From Microglena sp. YARC (lineage: Eukaryota; Chlorophyta; Chlorophyceae; Chlamydomonadales; Chlamydomonadaceae): a DNA stretch of 64,000 nucleotides. The stretch covers positions 32,266,465 through 32,330,464 of the forward strand of contig CM039464.1 of the NCBI GenBank assembly GCA_022414725.1. The letters run 5' to 3'. Positions within the stretch are counted from its first letter, which is position 1. Each line of letters opens with the position of its first letter. The notes below the pieces were generated by a model. It worked only from the letters and a program-made list of their open reading frames with translations. It was not told the origin of the DNA and ran no database searches. Positions 1 to 10,692 of the stretch are shown piece by piece. The position numbers were made by a program, and so were the translations under genes.

Positions 1-624
1 CACATGGACTCGGACACACATGCATGCACGTAGATACGCATGCACTCACATACACACGCACCCACTCATGCACTCATGCATGCACTCACGCAAGCACGCT
101 CTTCCGCCTGCATCCATGCACACATGGACTCAGACACACATGCATGCACGCAGGTACGCATGCACTCACATACACACGCACCCACTCATGCACTCACACA
201 CACACTAATGCACTCACACACGCACTCAGGCATGCATGCTCTCACGCTTGCATGCAAGTAAGCGTGCACTCAGGCACACATGCACTCACAGTCACCCACT
301 CATGCATGCACGCACACACCTATATACTCACATGCGCATGCACTCACGCATGCATGCATGCACTGAGGCACACGTGCATGCATGCAAGCACTCATGCACC
401 CACACACGCATGCACACATGCACTCAACCACACATGCACCCACACACGCATGCATGCACCCACGCACGCACGCATGCACTCACACACTCACGCACTCACG
501 CATTCATGCAAGCACACACACACACTAATGAACACGCACACTAATGAACACACACACTCATGCACTCAAGCACACATGCACTTACACACTCATGCATCAT
601 TCACTCTCTCTTTCTCTCCTTCAG

Positions 625-655
<31 letters not shown>
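1..655. repeat. CA/CATG-rich low-complexity tract
   Basis: Degenerate repeats of ACAC, GCATGCACTCAC and similar words, ending in a pure CA run near 632-653. Several frames stay open for 60 to 240 codons only because the repeat lacks stop codons; they read as His/Thr/Ala/Cys strings. I see no gene here. The tract lies just upstream of a putative splice acceptor at 718, so it is probably intronic. Confidence 0.85.
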
Positions 656-657
<2 letters not shown>

Positions 658-718
658 TTGTCCATCAAGCAATCAGTCAAGCAATCAATCATTCCACCAC
701 TCCCTGTTCTTTTTGCAG

Positions 719-771
719 ACATAGCAATGATGAGCCAAAAGGCGTACATGGTTAAGGCAGTTATGGATTGG
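719..771 (+). CDS. putative internal exon, unidentified gene
   Basis: A T-rich tract and TTTTTGCAG precede this 53-base segment and GTAAGA follows it. It reads (2 nt)+IAMMSQKAYMVKAVMDW. The end of the segment (GGCAGTTATGGATTGG plus GT) is repeated three times just downstream, at about 793-905, each time followed by GTGAG or similar. Such junction copies occur around the secure exons elsewhere in the window, which supports a real 5' splice site. I do not recognise the protein. The exon may join 3,425-3,486, because the phases (0 to 0) match. Confidence 0.4.
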
Positions 772-905
772 GTAAGATTCGTTCCTCTTGTTAGGCAGTT
801 ATGGATTTGGTGAGTTGTTTTTCTCTTTTTAGGCAGTTATTGATTGGGTGAGTTTTTTTCTTTTTTTGTGGTAGTTATGGATTTGGTGAGTTTTGTATAT
901 TTTTA
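772..905 (+). repeat. echo copies of the exon end and 5' splice site at 771
   Basis: Three imperfect copies of the segment GGCAGTTATGGATTgGGTgAG with intervening T-rich sequence. Each contains a GT donor-like dinucleotide at the position matching the putative donor at 772. Confidence 0.6.
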
Positions 906-1019
906 GGCAGTACCACTACCTCTCCCCTCTACCTCGCCCCTCTAATCTCTCTAACCCAATCTCTCCTCCCATCCCCAGAGCCGAAAATACAACAGGTTTA
1001 GGAGTTAGGGTTTAGGGTA

Positions 1020-3415
1020 CAGGTTAAACCCTAGACCCTACACTTGGTAATTCACCATCTCTCTAGCCCCATCTCTCCTCTCTACGTCACCCATACAATC
1101 TCTCTAACCCAATCTCTCCTCTCTACATCTCCCATATAATCTCACTAACCCCATCTCTCCTCTTTTCGTCTCCAATCCAATCTCTCTAACCCCATCTCTC
1201 CTCTCTACGTCTCCCATATAATCTTTTTAACCCCATCTCTCCTCTTTTCGTCTCCCATCCAATCTCTCTAACCCCATCTCTCCTCTCTACGTCTCCCATC
1301 CAATCTCTCTAACCCCATCTCTCCTCTCTACGTCTCCCATCCAATCTCTCTAACCCCATCTCTCCTCTCTACATCTCCCATATAATCTCTCTAACCCCAT
1401 CTCTCCTCTCTATGTCTCACATCCAATCTCTCTAACCCCATCTCTCCTCTCTACGTCTCCCATCCAATCTCTCTAACCCCATCTCTCCTCTCTACGTCTC
1501 CCATATAATCTCTCTAACCCCAATTCTCCTCTTTTCATCTCCCATCCAATCTCTCTAACCCCATCTCTCCTCTCTACATCTCCCATCCAATCTCTCTAAC
1601 CCCATCTCTCCTCTCTACATCTCCCATATAATCTCTCTAACCCCATCTCTCCTCTCTACGTCTCCCATCCAATCTCTCTAACCCCATCTCTCCTCTCTGC
1701 GTCTCCTGTATAATCTCTCTAACCCCATCTCTCCTCTCTTCGTCTCCCATCCAATCTCTCTTACCCCATCTCTCCTCTCTGTGTCTCCTATATAATCTCT
1801 GTAACCCCATCTCTCCTCGCTACGTCTCCCATATAATCTCTCTAACCCCATCTCTCCTCTTTTCGTCTCCCATCCAATCTCTCTAACCCCATCTCTCCTC
1901 TCTGCGTCTCCTATATAATCTCTCTAACCCCATCTCTCCTCTCTTCGTCTCCCATCCAATCTCTCTAACCCCATCTCTCCTCTCTACGTCTCCCATCCAA
2001 TCTCTCTAACCCCATCTCTCCTCTCTGCGTCTCCTATATAATCTCTCTAACCCCATCTCTCCTCTCTACGTCTCCCATCCAATCTCTCTAACCCCATCTC
2101 TCCTCTCTACGTCTCCCATCCAATCTCTCTAACCCCATCTCTCCTCTCTACGTCTCCCATATAATCTCTTTAACCCAATCACATCCTCTCTGCGTCTCCT
2201 GTATAATCTCTCTAAACTCATCTCTCCTCTCTACGTCTCCCATATAATCTCTCTAAACCCATCTCTCCTCTCTACGTCTCCCATCCAATCTCTCTAACCC
2301 CATCTCTCCTCTTTTCGTCTCCCATCCAATCTCTCTTACCCCATCTCTCCTCTCTGCGTCTCCTATATAATCTCTCTAACCCCATCTCTCCTCTCTACGT
2401 CTCCCATCAAATCTCTCTAACCCCATCTCTCCTCTCTACGTCTCCCATCCAATCTCTCTAACCCCATCTCTCCTCTCTACCTCTCCCATATAATCTCTTT
2501 AACCCAATCACATCCTCTCTGCGTCTCCTATATAATCTCTCTAACCCCATCTCTCCTCTCTACGTCACCCATATAATCTCTATAACCCCATCTCTCCTCT
2601 CTACGTCTCCCATCCAATCTCTCTAACCCCATCTCTCCTCTCTACCTCTCCCATATAATCTCTTTAACCCCATCTCTCCTCTTCTCGTCTCCCATCCAAT
2701 CTCTCTTACCCCATCTCTCCTCTCTGCGTCTCCTATATAATCTCTCTAACCCCATCTCTCCTCTCTTCTTCTCCCATCCAATCTCTCTAATCCCATCTCT
2801 CCTCTCTACGTCTCCCATCCAATCTCTCTAACCCCATCTCTCCTCTCTACGTCTCCCATCCAATCTCTCTAACCCCATCTCTCCTCTCTGCGTCTCCTGT
2901 ATAATCTCTCTAACCCCATCTCTCCTCTATTCGTCTCCCATCCAATCTCTCTAACCCCATCTCTCCTCTCTACGTCTCCCATCCAATCTCTCTAACCCCA
3001 TCACATCCTCTCTGCGTCTCCCATATAATCTCTCTAACCCTATCTCTCCTCTCTTCGTCTCCCATCCAATCTCTCTTTCCCCATCTCTCTCTGCGTCTCC
3101 TATATAATCTCTCTAAACCCATCTCTCCTCTCTTCGTCTCCCATCCAATCTCTCTAACCCCATCTCTCCTCTCTTCGTCTCCCATCCAATCTCTCTTTCC
3201 CCATCTCTCTCTGCGTCTCCTATATAATCTCTCTAAACCCATCTCTCCTCTCTTCGTCTCCCATCCAATCTCTCTAACCCCATCTCTCCTCTCAACGTCT
3301 CCCATCCAATCTCTCTGACCCCATCTCTCCTCTCTACGTCTCCCATCCAATCTCTCTAACCCCATCTCTCCTCTCAACGTCTCCCATCCAATCTCTCTAA
3401 CCCCATCTCTCCTCC
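1020..3415. repeat. 41-bp pyrimidine-rich minisatellite
   Basis: Roughly 58 tandem units of about 41 bp built from ATCTCTCCTCTCTACGTCTC, CCATCCAATC or CCATATAATC, and TCTCTAACCCC. The unit resembles the polypyrimidine tract of the acceptor at 3,424 (CTCTCTAACCCCATCTCTCC then CATCCCCAG), so the array looks like an amplified 3' splice-site tract. A single copy with an AG and exon-like start (CCCCAG then AGCCGAAAATAC) sits upstream at 975-995. Minus-strand frames open through it are repeat translation. Confidence 0.9.
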
Positions 3416-3424
3416 CATCCCCAG

Positions 3425-3486
3425 GGTCGCAAGTACAAGTGCTCAGTGACTTGGACGCATCATGACACTAATGGTGCCTCTCCACT
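3425..3486 (+). CDS. putative internal exon, unidentified gene
   Basis: CATCCCCAG precedes and GTGAGT follows this 62-base segment. It reads GRKYKCSVTWTHHDTNGASP plus two bases. The start is echoed at about 982 (SRKYN), and the end with its donor is echoed about nine times downstream. It joins in phase to 719-771. No family is recognised. Confidence 0.4.
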
Positions 3487-4145
3487 GTGAGTTTTGCAAG
3501 GGTAAATTAATTAATGAATAAATAATACGACATAATAATAATGTATTGCTAACGGTGCCTCTCCACTGTGAGTTTTGCAAGGGTAAATGATTAAATAAAT
3601 AATACGAAATAATGATAATGTAATGCTAACGGTGCCTCTCCACTGTGAATTTCGTGACTGTAAATAAATACATTATACAAATGAATAATAACCGTGCCTC
3701 TCCGTTATGTGTTTCATGACTGTAAATAAATAAATAAATAAATAATAAAAATTCAAATTGACGGTGCCTAAAATTGTGAGTTTCATGGCTGTAAATAATA
3801 AAAATAAATGACGTGAATGATGTTCCTTTTGTTGACAGTTTCATGACTGAAAATGAATAAGTAACGTATACTTGCTAACGGTTCCTCTCCATTGACAGTT
3901 TCATGACTGTAAATTAATAATTAACGTATACATGCTAACGGTTCCTCTCTGTTGACAGTTTCATGACTGTAAATTAATAAATAATGTATTAATGCTAACG
4001 GTTCCTCTCCGTTGACAGTTTTATGTCTGTAAATTAATAATACAAATGCATAATGACGGACCTCTCCGTTGACAGTTTCATGATCGTAAATAAATAATAA
4101 ACATAAATAATGACTTTGCCTCTCCGTTGTGACTTTCATGACTGT
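3487..4145 (+). repeat. tandem echoes of exon end plus 5' splice site, 60-90 bp units
   Basis: About nine diverging copies of the segment around ACGGTGCCTCTCCACTGTGAG, TTTTGCAAG or TTTCATGACTG, followed by TAAATTAATAAATAA. Each begins with the last bases of the putative exon ending at 3,486 and keeps a GTGA/GTTGACA donor position. Divergence grows with distance from the exon. Confidence 0.7.
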
Positions 4146-4194
4146 ATAGGATGCTTGTAAAAGTAATGAAACCTGCTACGTCTGGCAACGGGGT

Positions 4195-4310
4195 ATGGAT
4201 GGATGTTCAGTCCAGGGGTAGGCCAAACAGGATAAAGGAAGGGCTTAAAAAGAAAATGCATTGATGAACTGAACCCTAATCAATCGTTTAACTGAGGTTT
4301 TGCAACAGGA
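4195..4310 (+). repeat. dispersed D1 element, partial copy
   Basis: Contains GTCCAGGGGTAGGCCAAACA, GGAAGGGCTTAAAAAGAAAA and TGATGAACTGAACCCTAATC. The same blocks in the same order occur at 12,455, 14,375 (minus), 54,095 (minus) and 63,650. Family nature is unknown. Confidence 0.75.
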
Positions 4311-4479
4311 TATGAAGTTTAGCGAACCTTCCCGTTGCTCTGGCGAAGGCTACCATGGTTGTTTTTGTTTTCGCAGACTGCTACTGCGTTGGAGCTAGGA
4401 CTGCTGTGCAAGATTCATAATGTCCTAGGATGCTAGTCTTGGATACGATTAGCTGTGTTGGTTTAGGATTACCTTATGG

Positions 4480-5045
4480 TATAATTAATAACAATTAATT
4501 ATAATTAGTAGTATGCTTGGTATAGGATCACTTTTTGATATCATGAGTGGTATAATAATATAATAATAATTAATAATGTTGCCTAATAATGTACTAGTTA
4601 TTAGTATAATTGGTATAGGATCACTCTTTGATATAATCAGTAATATAATATAACAATAATTAATTAAAAAAAGGTAATGATAACGCCTGGTGGAGCGTGT
4701 TGTTAAAGGAGCCCGACGTACGCGGGTAGGGAGCGGTCTCTTACCTCAACTGGGCAAGCTACCATCGCGGTTGACAACGACCTGCAACGCCAACAGCGAC
4801 CGAAGGGGGAGTCGAACCCCCGACTCTTCATCCTCAAGCGATCTGGTCTACCACTAGACCATTGTATACCACTGAAAGGGGCTATAATTAATTATAATAT
4901 AACAATTAGTAGTATAATTGGTAGAGGATCACTTTTTGATACAATTAGTAGTATAATATAACAATAACTAATTATAATTTAATAATTAGTAGTATAATTG
5001 GTATATGATCGCTTTTTGATAGAATTAGTTGTTTTGGGAAGGATG
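4480..5045. repeat. AT-rich repeat interrupted by a SINE-like element
   Basis: Four to five copies of a 75-100 bp unit containing ATTAGTAGTATAATTGGTAT followed by AGGATCACTTTTTGATA and ending in TAATTATAAT. A tRNA-derived element (4,672-4,870) splits the series, so the SINE-like insertion came after the amplification. Confidence 0.7.
4672..4870 (-). mobile_element. tRNA-derived SINE-like element
   Basis: Read on the minus strand, a pol III box A match (TGGTCTAGTGG, 4,851-4,861) is followed about 35 nt later by a perfect box B (GGTTCGACTCC, 4,808-4,818). A 17-nt T arm can form (GGGGG, 7-nt loop, CCCCC). No acceptor stem pairs, so this is not a working tRNA gene. The body ends CCACCAGGCGTTATCATTAC and then a T run. 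The same 3' motif ends copies at 5,065, 6,230, 30,230 and 34,650. Confidence 0.65.
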
Positions 5046-5059
5046 CTTGATTTGAAAGA

Positions 5060-5190
5060 AGAAGAAAAGATAACGCCTGGAGGGGCGTGGTGTTGAGGGG
5101 ACCCTCCCGTAAGCCGCAGCTTGGGGAAGATACCATGGCAGACACAATAGGACGCCTGATTTGGGTGCTTGTTTGCTAGCTTGCCAAACA
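5060..5190 (-). mobile_element. SINE-like element, truncated copy
   Basis: On the minus strand it ends with CACGCCCCTCCAGGCGTTAT followed by CTTTTCTTCTTC, the terminal block of the tRNA-derived family. Upstream are TTGCTTGC-like and TACGGGAGGGTCCC blocks that recall the copies at 6,060 and 37,370. Pol III boxes are not visible in this fragment. Confidence 0.5.
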
Positions 5191-5224
5191 AGGCCCTCTC
5201 ATTAATACATATTGATCTTGATTG

Positions 5225-5435
5225 CCGTATATGTAGAGAACGGCAACTAATATTAGTGTTTGAAAAACTAATATGAACTAATATTATTATAGTGCCACAA
5301 TAATATTAGTTTTTTTAATATATTCGAAATTCTGGTGAGACGGCTCGTCCGACTAATATTATCTAATATTATCTAATATTATTTATTCACTAATATTATA
5401 TGACATAGCCGTCCCATATGTATATGAGGTCAGCC
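5225..5435. mobile_element. MITE-like palindromic element, TAATATTA type
   Basis: Bounded by inverted short motifs (GTAGAGAACGGCAA on the left, ATAGCCGTCCCATATG on the right). The interior is many TAATATTA palindromes. There is no open frame. It adjoins a second palindromic element with similar ends (GGCAA and TGCCG). Confidence 0.45.
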
Positions 5436-5477
5436 AAGTCCCTTTAGCCTAATTTGGCAACCCTTGGACATTCACAT

Positions 5478-5672
5478 ACTCATAGGGATCGGCAATATGA
5501 TATCATATGGTATCATGTCATCATATGATGCCGGCGGTCTGACTAGGTAACTTAGGCCTGGGGCATCATATCATATGATATTAAATCATATGATTTTTGT
5601 ATGATTTCATATGATATCATACTCGTCTTTGGTCAACATCATATGATTTGCCGTTCCCTACATACTCATACA
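5478..5672. mobile_element. MITE-like palindromic element, CATATGATATCATATG type
   Basis: Imperfect terminal inverted repeats: TAGGGATCGGCAA-TATGATATC on the left and the reverse complement of TAGGGAACGGCAAATCATATG on the right. The interior is packed with CATATG and GATATC palindromes and includes GTCTGACTAGG and TTGGTCAACATCATATGAT. Related copies lie at 50,530 and 53,258. It is non-coding, so it would need transposition enzymes from elsewhere. Confidence 0.55.
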
Positions 5673-5689
5673 TACACGTATTTCCTCCT

Positions 5690-5885
5690 TGTCCGTCCCA
5701 TTCTCACTTCACCCCTCACCCTTAGCACCTCTCCCTTGATCCCTCAACACTCAACACTCAACCCTCACCCCCTCACCCCCTCAAACCTCACCCTTCAACA
5801 CTCGACATTCAACACTCAACACTCACCCCCTCAAACCTCAACCGTCAACCCTCAACCCCTTCATCCCCCACCTTACACCCCTCAG
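5690..5885. repeat. CAACCCTCACCC-type simple repeat
   Basis: Degenerate tandem words CAACACTCAACCCTCACCCC. The open frame through it is repeat translation. Confidence 0.7.
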
Positions 5886-6059
5886 GCACATGCTAGTATG
5901 CTTACCAAACAGCACCAATATGATCAACACCTTGCTCAAGCGCTTTCCTGGTGCCTGCATCGCCTGGCGTGCATATTTGGTGAGTAGGGGTGTCTTGAAG
6001 GCGCCAAGGCGTGAGTAGGGGTTGCTTTAAGGTGCCAACAGGTAACCATTGTTACATAT

Positions 6060-6290
6060 AGTAATGGTGCACCTTATACGAGGCATGAGGTTGAGGGAGG
6101 CAGCCTGTTTGCTTGCACTGGGGCCAACCAGCAATGAAGACCCTTTTTACCCCTTTGGGGAAAGCTATTTCTACTTGGGTTGATACTTTGTTTGCTGGGA
6201 TACTTGACATAGCTCGACATAGCCCGTTCTCTACCGCCGAGAGACGGGGCTCCCTTAATACCACGCCCCACCAGGCGTTATCATCAAAGT
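6060..6290 (+). mobile_element. SINE-like element, long copy
   Basis: Contains GCAGCCTGTTTGCTTGCACT, GGGGCCAACC, then CCCGTTCTCTACCGCCGAGA, GACGGGGCTCCC and the family terminus CGCCCCACCAGGCGTTATCA. The first blocks recur at 37,385-37,412 and the last blocks at 34,600-34,660. No pol III boxes are seen in this copy. Confidence 0.55.
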
Positions 6291-6687
6291 GACTTTATTT
6301 TTATTTTTATTATTCATGATGCTTTCTGATCACCACCTTGCTCATGCACCTTTATGGTGCCCGCCTTGCCTAGCAGACAAATGTGCGCAATATATTTTAT
6401 TAGATTATTATATTTAAATTATATTTATTATTTATATACTTATTTATTACATACCGTACACGCAGTATTAAATGGCAAAAGACTTGGCAAACGAACCTTT
6501 GCCAAACTGGATTATAGTAGGTACTGAGCCGGCTGGATGGCTCGCTAGCTGGCTCGCATTTGCCAAGTATCTCCAACAGCGTCGTTTACCAACAAACTCC
6601 TGAAATCTGTACTCTCTGCAGTATGCCAACCTACCGCTTCTTAATCTAAAGCACGTGTGCAGAAATTACTCTGAGATTTGGAAGGCT

Positions 6688-6689
6688 GC

Positions 6690-6739
<50 letters not shown>
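6688..6739. repeat. (CT)n(TA)n microsatellite
   Basis: About 9 CT dinucleotides followed by about 15 TA dinucleotides. Confidence 0.95.
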
Positions 6740-6741
<2 letters not shown>

Positions 6742-6743
<2 letters not shown>

Positions 6744-7032
6744 TCAAGACGAGGATGTGCAGCTTGCAAGAGTGGGGCAGCCTGTGGTTGACTACAATTA
6801 GTAACAGGAACATTTTGGTTTTCACTGTAAACACCTGGTTATTAAGTGCAACCCTTGGCTGAGAAGTCATGGCCCATTGCTGGGTTGCCAGAATTATTCA
6901 AGCTGAGGATGTGTAGCTTGTAGCAGTGGGCCAGCCTGTGGTTAAGTGCAATAACTGCAATTAGTAATTGGTACTTGTTTGTTTTTACTGTAAAACCTGG
7001 TTATTAAATGCAACTCTTGGCTGGGTATCTTG
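6742..7032. repeat. tandem duplication, about 130-bp unit, two copies
   Basis: Two copies share GAGGATGTGNAGCTTG, GCAGTGGGCCAGCCTGTGGT, ACTGCAATTAGTAA and AAACCTGGTTATTAAATGCA, ending CTTGGCTG. No open frame is evident. Confidence 0.7.
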
Positions 7033-7361
7033 TACGCTCTCTGTCTTACTCTCCCTCCCTTCCTCCCTGGCTGGCTGGTGGTTTTCAACATGTAACAAGG
7101 AAATGTAATTTGGCAAAACTACCCTTTGCCAACTGTTTTTAAAGTCTAAACTTGAGCCATTTTTCCAGGTCTACAAAAAATCACTTTTGCCAAGTTATTT
7201 TTGCCATGCTTTTTTGAGACACTGTTTTAGTAAAAACAAAACAGTTTTTGCCAACATTTAATATTGCCATTTAATATTGCGCGTATGGGTTTTATATTTA
7301 TTATGTATTATTAATTATTATATTGTATATTAAAGAGTTTATTTTATTTTGTAATCACCAG

Positions 7362-7406
7362 GAAATGGGACCCCATGCAATGCCCACTGAGGTTTCAGAA
7401 CGAAAG
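7362..7406 (+). CDS. putative internal exon, unidentified gene
   Basis: TAATCACCAG precedes and GTTACG follows a 45-base open segment reading EMGPHAMPTEVSERK in phase 0-0. It has no recognised domain. The evidence is limited to splice-site context and phase agreement with the segments at 7,778 and 8,499. Confidence 0.3.
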
Positions 7407-7494
7407 GTTACGAGTATCGCTTCAGTTTGTTGTAGCAAACTACTTTGCTGTAGCATACTGTGTGTATGTATTTCTGTTTGCTATTGGTATTGTT

Positions 7495-7548
7495 TTTTAT
7501 TATTATTATTATTATTATTAATTATTATTATTATTATTATTATATTAC

Positions 7549-7596
<48 letters not shown>

Positions 7597-7636
7597 TACT
7601 ACTATTATTATTATTTTTTTTTTTTTTTTTTTATTA
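7495..7636. repeat. (TTA)n microsatellite with poly-T
   Basis: About 35 TTA units, partly broken, then about 20 T. Poly-Leu, Ile or Tyr frames across it are artefacts. Confidence 0.95.
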
Positions 7637-7777
7637 GAGACAGTATTGTTTTCATTATTTATGTATCTGTGTATTTGCGCTTGTTATTGGTACCTGTACC
7701 TGTCTTCCTGCGTTTTTTTTTGCGCTCCGTGGGGTAGCGCGTTGCACTGGGGCCAATTTGCGACGCGTCGCACACAG

Positions 7778-7864
7778 CAAAAAACAGTGGTTACATCCAT
7801 TAGGCCACAGGGACTTGCCCAACATAGAATAATCAACGTAGCTCTTGTCTATCAGGAGGGGCAG
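7778..7864 (+). CDS. putative internal exon, unidentified gene
   Basis: CGCACACAG precedes and GTCAGT follows an 87-base segment reading QKTVVTSIRPQGLAQHRIIN and then VALVYQEGQ, phase 0-0. The composition looks like ordinary protein, unlike the repeat frames nearby. It joins in phase to 8,499. Not recognised. Confidence 0.4.
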
Positions 7865-8084
7865 GTCAGTGTTTGTGTATGATTCATTGGTGTAGTTTGC
7901 GATTTATTGGTTGGTGGTGATAGCATGGGCATGGGCATCACAGAAGGGTGGTCCGACATATGTGGTTTGTGCTTGCTGGTGTTATACAGATACCCTTTCC
8001 CTTCCCCTGCCTCATCCCCTCACCCTCCCACACCTGCACCCACGCCCAAAATACACACCAACAGCAACACCAGCAATACCAACA

Positions 8085-8239
8085 ACACCGGAAACAGCAG
8101 CAACAACAACAACAACAAGTGCCGATAAAACTACAGCAGTAGCAGCAGCAGCAGCAGCAGCAGCAGCAAAAACAACAGAAACACAAACAACAGAAACAGC
8201 AACAGTAGCAGCGTCAACAACAACAGGAACAGAAACAAT

Positions 8240-8286
<47 letters not shown>

Positions 8287-8292
8287 AAACAA
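8085..8292. repeat. (CAA)n/(CAG)n tract
   Basis: Long runs of CAACAA and CAGCAG. Open frames on both strands read poly-Gln, Thr, Ala, Val, Leu or Cys and are not evidence for a gene. Confidence 0.9.
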
Positions 8293-8303
8293 AAACCTTG
8301 CAA

Positions 8304-8372
8304 TACAGGGAGGCCTTAAGTGTACACCAGAGCAGCTCTCCATGCACTTGGCAGAGGCAGAATGGCAACTTA
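8304..8372 (+). repeat. echo copy of the exon start at 8,499
   Basis: CTTGCAATACAG followed by GGAGGCCTTAAGTGTACACC and a near copy of the next 45 bases of the putative exon at 8,499, then divergent C/A-rich sequence. It is an upstream duplicate of a 3' splice site plus exon start, about 195 bp before the intact version. Confidence 0.8.
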
Positions 8373-8498
8373 CGCAATCCACACAATCTCACCCCCCCAC
8401 ACACACACACAAGCAATCAACACAAGCTCACCCCCCCACACATCCACGCAATTCGCATCACCACCACGACCAACAACAACAACACCCTTGCAATACAG

Positions 8499-8600
8499 GG
8501 AGGCCTCAAGTGTACACCAGAGCAGCTCTCCATGCACTTGGCGGAGGCAGAACGGCAACGAAAGCTCTCAGGTGGACAAGTGCAAGACCTCAGCGCAACC
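8499..8600 (+). CDS. putative internal exon, unidentified gene
   Basis: TTGCAATACAG precedes this segment. It reads GGLKCTPEQLSMHLAEAERQ followed by RKLSGGQVQDLSAT, an amphipathic, helix-like stretch; GTGAAC follows. A duplicate of the acceptor and exon start lies at 8,304. Phase 0-0 agrees with 7,778-7,864 upstream and 9,656 downstream. The donor is uncertain (8,601 is one option). Product unknown. Confidence 0.45.
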
Positions 8601-8717
8601 GTGAACCTTGGCATGTCAAGGAAGAGCAGAGTGAGAGACAGATGTGGAATCCAGAAGCCAAGCCGCTTGTCTTTGGTCACCCTTGGGCCCATGCTGAGGT
8701 CTGCGCAAGTCCAACAT

Positions 8718-9500
8718 GGCAGAGGTGATGATACTGTTGATCCTGGCGGTGCTGGTGGTGGCATCAGAGCTGGTACTGGTGATGATGCTGTTGATGCTGG
8801 CGGTGCTGGTGGCTGAGTCAGTACTGGTGATGCTGATGCTGATGGTGGCGGTGCTGGTGATGCTTACGGTGATGCTGATGCTGATGCTGACGGTGCCAGT
8901 GCTGGTGGCGATGCTGTTGCTGGAGCTGATGATGCTGACGTCGCTGGTGCTGGTGATGCTGACGGTGCTGGTACTGGTACTGGTGATGCTGACGGTGCCA
9001 GTGCTGGTGGTGATGCTGTTGCTGGAGCTGGTGATGCTGACGTCGGTGGTGCTGGTGCTGGTGACGGTGCTGGTACTGGTGATGCTGACGGTGCCAGTGC
9101 TGGTGACGATGCTGTTGCTGGAGCTGGTGATGCTGACGTCGCTGGTGCTGGTGCTGGTGACGGTGCTGGTACTGGTGATGCTGACGGTGCCAGTGCTGGT
9201 GGTGATGCTGTTGCTGGAGCTGGTGATGCTGACGTCGCTGGTGCTGGTGATGCTGACGGTGCTGGTACTGGTGATGCTGACGGTGCCAGTGCTGGTGACG
9301 ATGCTGTTGCTGGAGCTGGTGATGCTGACGTCGCTGGTGCTGGTGATGCTGACGGTGCTGGTACTGGTGATGCTGACGGTGCCAGTGCTGGTGACGATGC
9401 TGTTGCTGGAGCTGGTGATGCTGACGGTGCTGGTACTGGTGATGCTGACGGTGCCAGTGCTGGTGGCGATGCTGTTGCTGGAGCTGGTGCCGCTGGTCAT
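8718..9500. repeat. GATGCTGACGGTGCCAGTGC minisatellite, open on both strands
   Basis: About eight repeats of 60-130 bp made of GATGCTGACGGTGCCAGTGC, TGGTGGCGATGCTG, TTGCTGGAGCTGGT and GACGTCGCTGGTGCTGGT. One plus frame reads Gly/Ala/Asp repeats (DADGASAGDDAVAGAGDADV). Another reads Leu/Val/Met. The minus strand is open for 311 codons as a Ser/Thr-rich string (STSTVSITSTSDVSITSSSN). It could be an exon of a low-complexity secreted-type protein, but nothing decides the strand or frame. Confidence 0.75.
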
Positions 9501-9655
9501 GCTGGACGTTTTTAAGGAATGGCTCAGTCTAGCCATTGTCGGGGTCCACAAGCATCATCTCAATCCAGCTCATCACTTTGTCGGTGTTCTTCTAATGTTG
9601 AAATGTATGAATGTTGAGATGTATGAGGATTTGATCTGGTGTTGTCTGCAGCTAG

Positions 9656-9743
9656 GTGGAGTTGCCCCCCAAGCACGAATTCATTGTAGGAAAGCTTGAA
9701 GCACAAGCACTCCCTGTGCCAGCAGATGAATGTGTAGCGGAAG
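9656..9743 (+). CDS. putative internal exon, unidentified gene
   Basis: TCTGCAGCTAG precedes and GTTGGC follows. It reads VELPPKHEFIVGKLEAQALP then VPADECVAE plus one base. A diverged copy at about 9,784-9,830 keeps the same frame (VVSAPTHEFFVGKLE), so the coding reading looks conserved between copies. Product unknown. Confidence 0.4.
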
Positions 9744-10344
9744 GTTGGCTGCTACGAAAGTGGTGTTGGTGCCTGTTGCTAGGTGGTCTCGGCCCCCACG
9801 CATGAATTCTTTGTAGGAAAGCTTGAAGCTTGAAGCGCTCCCACCGCCTGCAGATTAATGTGTATTCACACCGCTTAAGGATGATATATTATCTCACAAT
9901 GGTCACATCTGTAGGATTCTTTATGTAGCAAGCGCATTTTGTGAAAGCTATTCTAATTTCCTTTCGAATGGTATACTCCAAAGTGAATTTGATAAAACTG
10001 GTGGCTTACTGTGCTGCTTAGTATATCAGTCTCTAGGAGTTACTTGACAACCGTGACTAGCTGGGACTGACTCAGGTTTGACTCGAAACTGAAAGGGTCG
10101 TTTGCCAAGTCGTTTGCCGTTTAATGCTGCGCATACAGTAATATCACTATGTCCAAATATTTAGAATTATTTATAATATCTTAAAGCTCACATGTTGATA
10201 TTCATAATATATTATTGGTATTCATGCATCGCACCATAGCTTTTATTTTTGGCTTTTAGGCAGCTACTCGAGCCAGCCACTGGGCTAAGCCCCAATATTC
10301 CCCACCCAGCTGACCATCCACTGATTCTCAGAAGTTCTCACTGT

Positions 10345-10692
10345 CCAGCTGACCATCCAATGTACTCACGCGTGGCACATGCTCTGTACTTTTACTCACG
10401 CGTGGCACATGCTCTGTTCTTGTACTCATGCATCGCACATGCTCTGTACTTTTACTCACGCGTGGCACATGCTCTGTTCTTGTACTCATGCGCCGCACAT
10501 GCTCTGTACTTGTACTCATGCGTGGCACATGCTCTGTACTTGTACTCATGCATCGTACATGCTCTGTACTTGTACTCATGCGTCGTACATGCTCTGTACT
10601 TGTACTCATGCGTCACACATGCGCTGTACTTGTACTCATGCGCCGCACATGCTCTGTACTTGTACTCATGCGTCACACATGCTCTGTACTTT
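10345..10692. repeat. 30-bp minisatellite
   Basis: Eleven copies of a 30-bp unit such as TGTACTCATGCGTGGCACAT followed by GCTCTGTACT, differing at a few positions. Because the unit is a multiple of three, all frames stay open; none is judged coding. Confidence 0.95.

Noticed and set aside
24..755. 243-codon His/Thr/Cys-rich open frame
   Set aside because: Translation of ACAC/GCATGC repeats; several frames are open at once and none has protein-like composition.
4797..4866. tRNA gene on the minus strand
   Set aside because: Box A, box B and the T arm are good, but no acceptor stem pairs and the anticodon arm is poor; the sequence continues into a repeat body, so a SINE-like head fits better.
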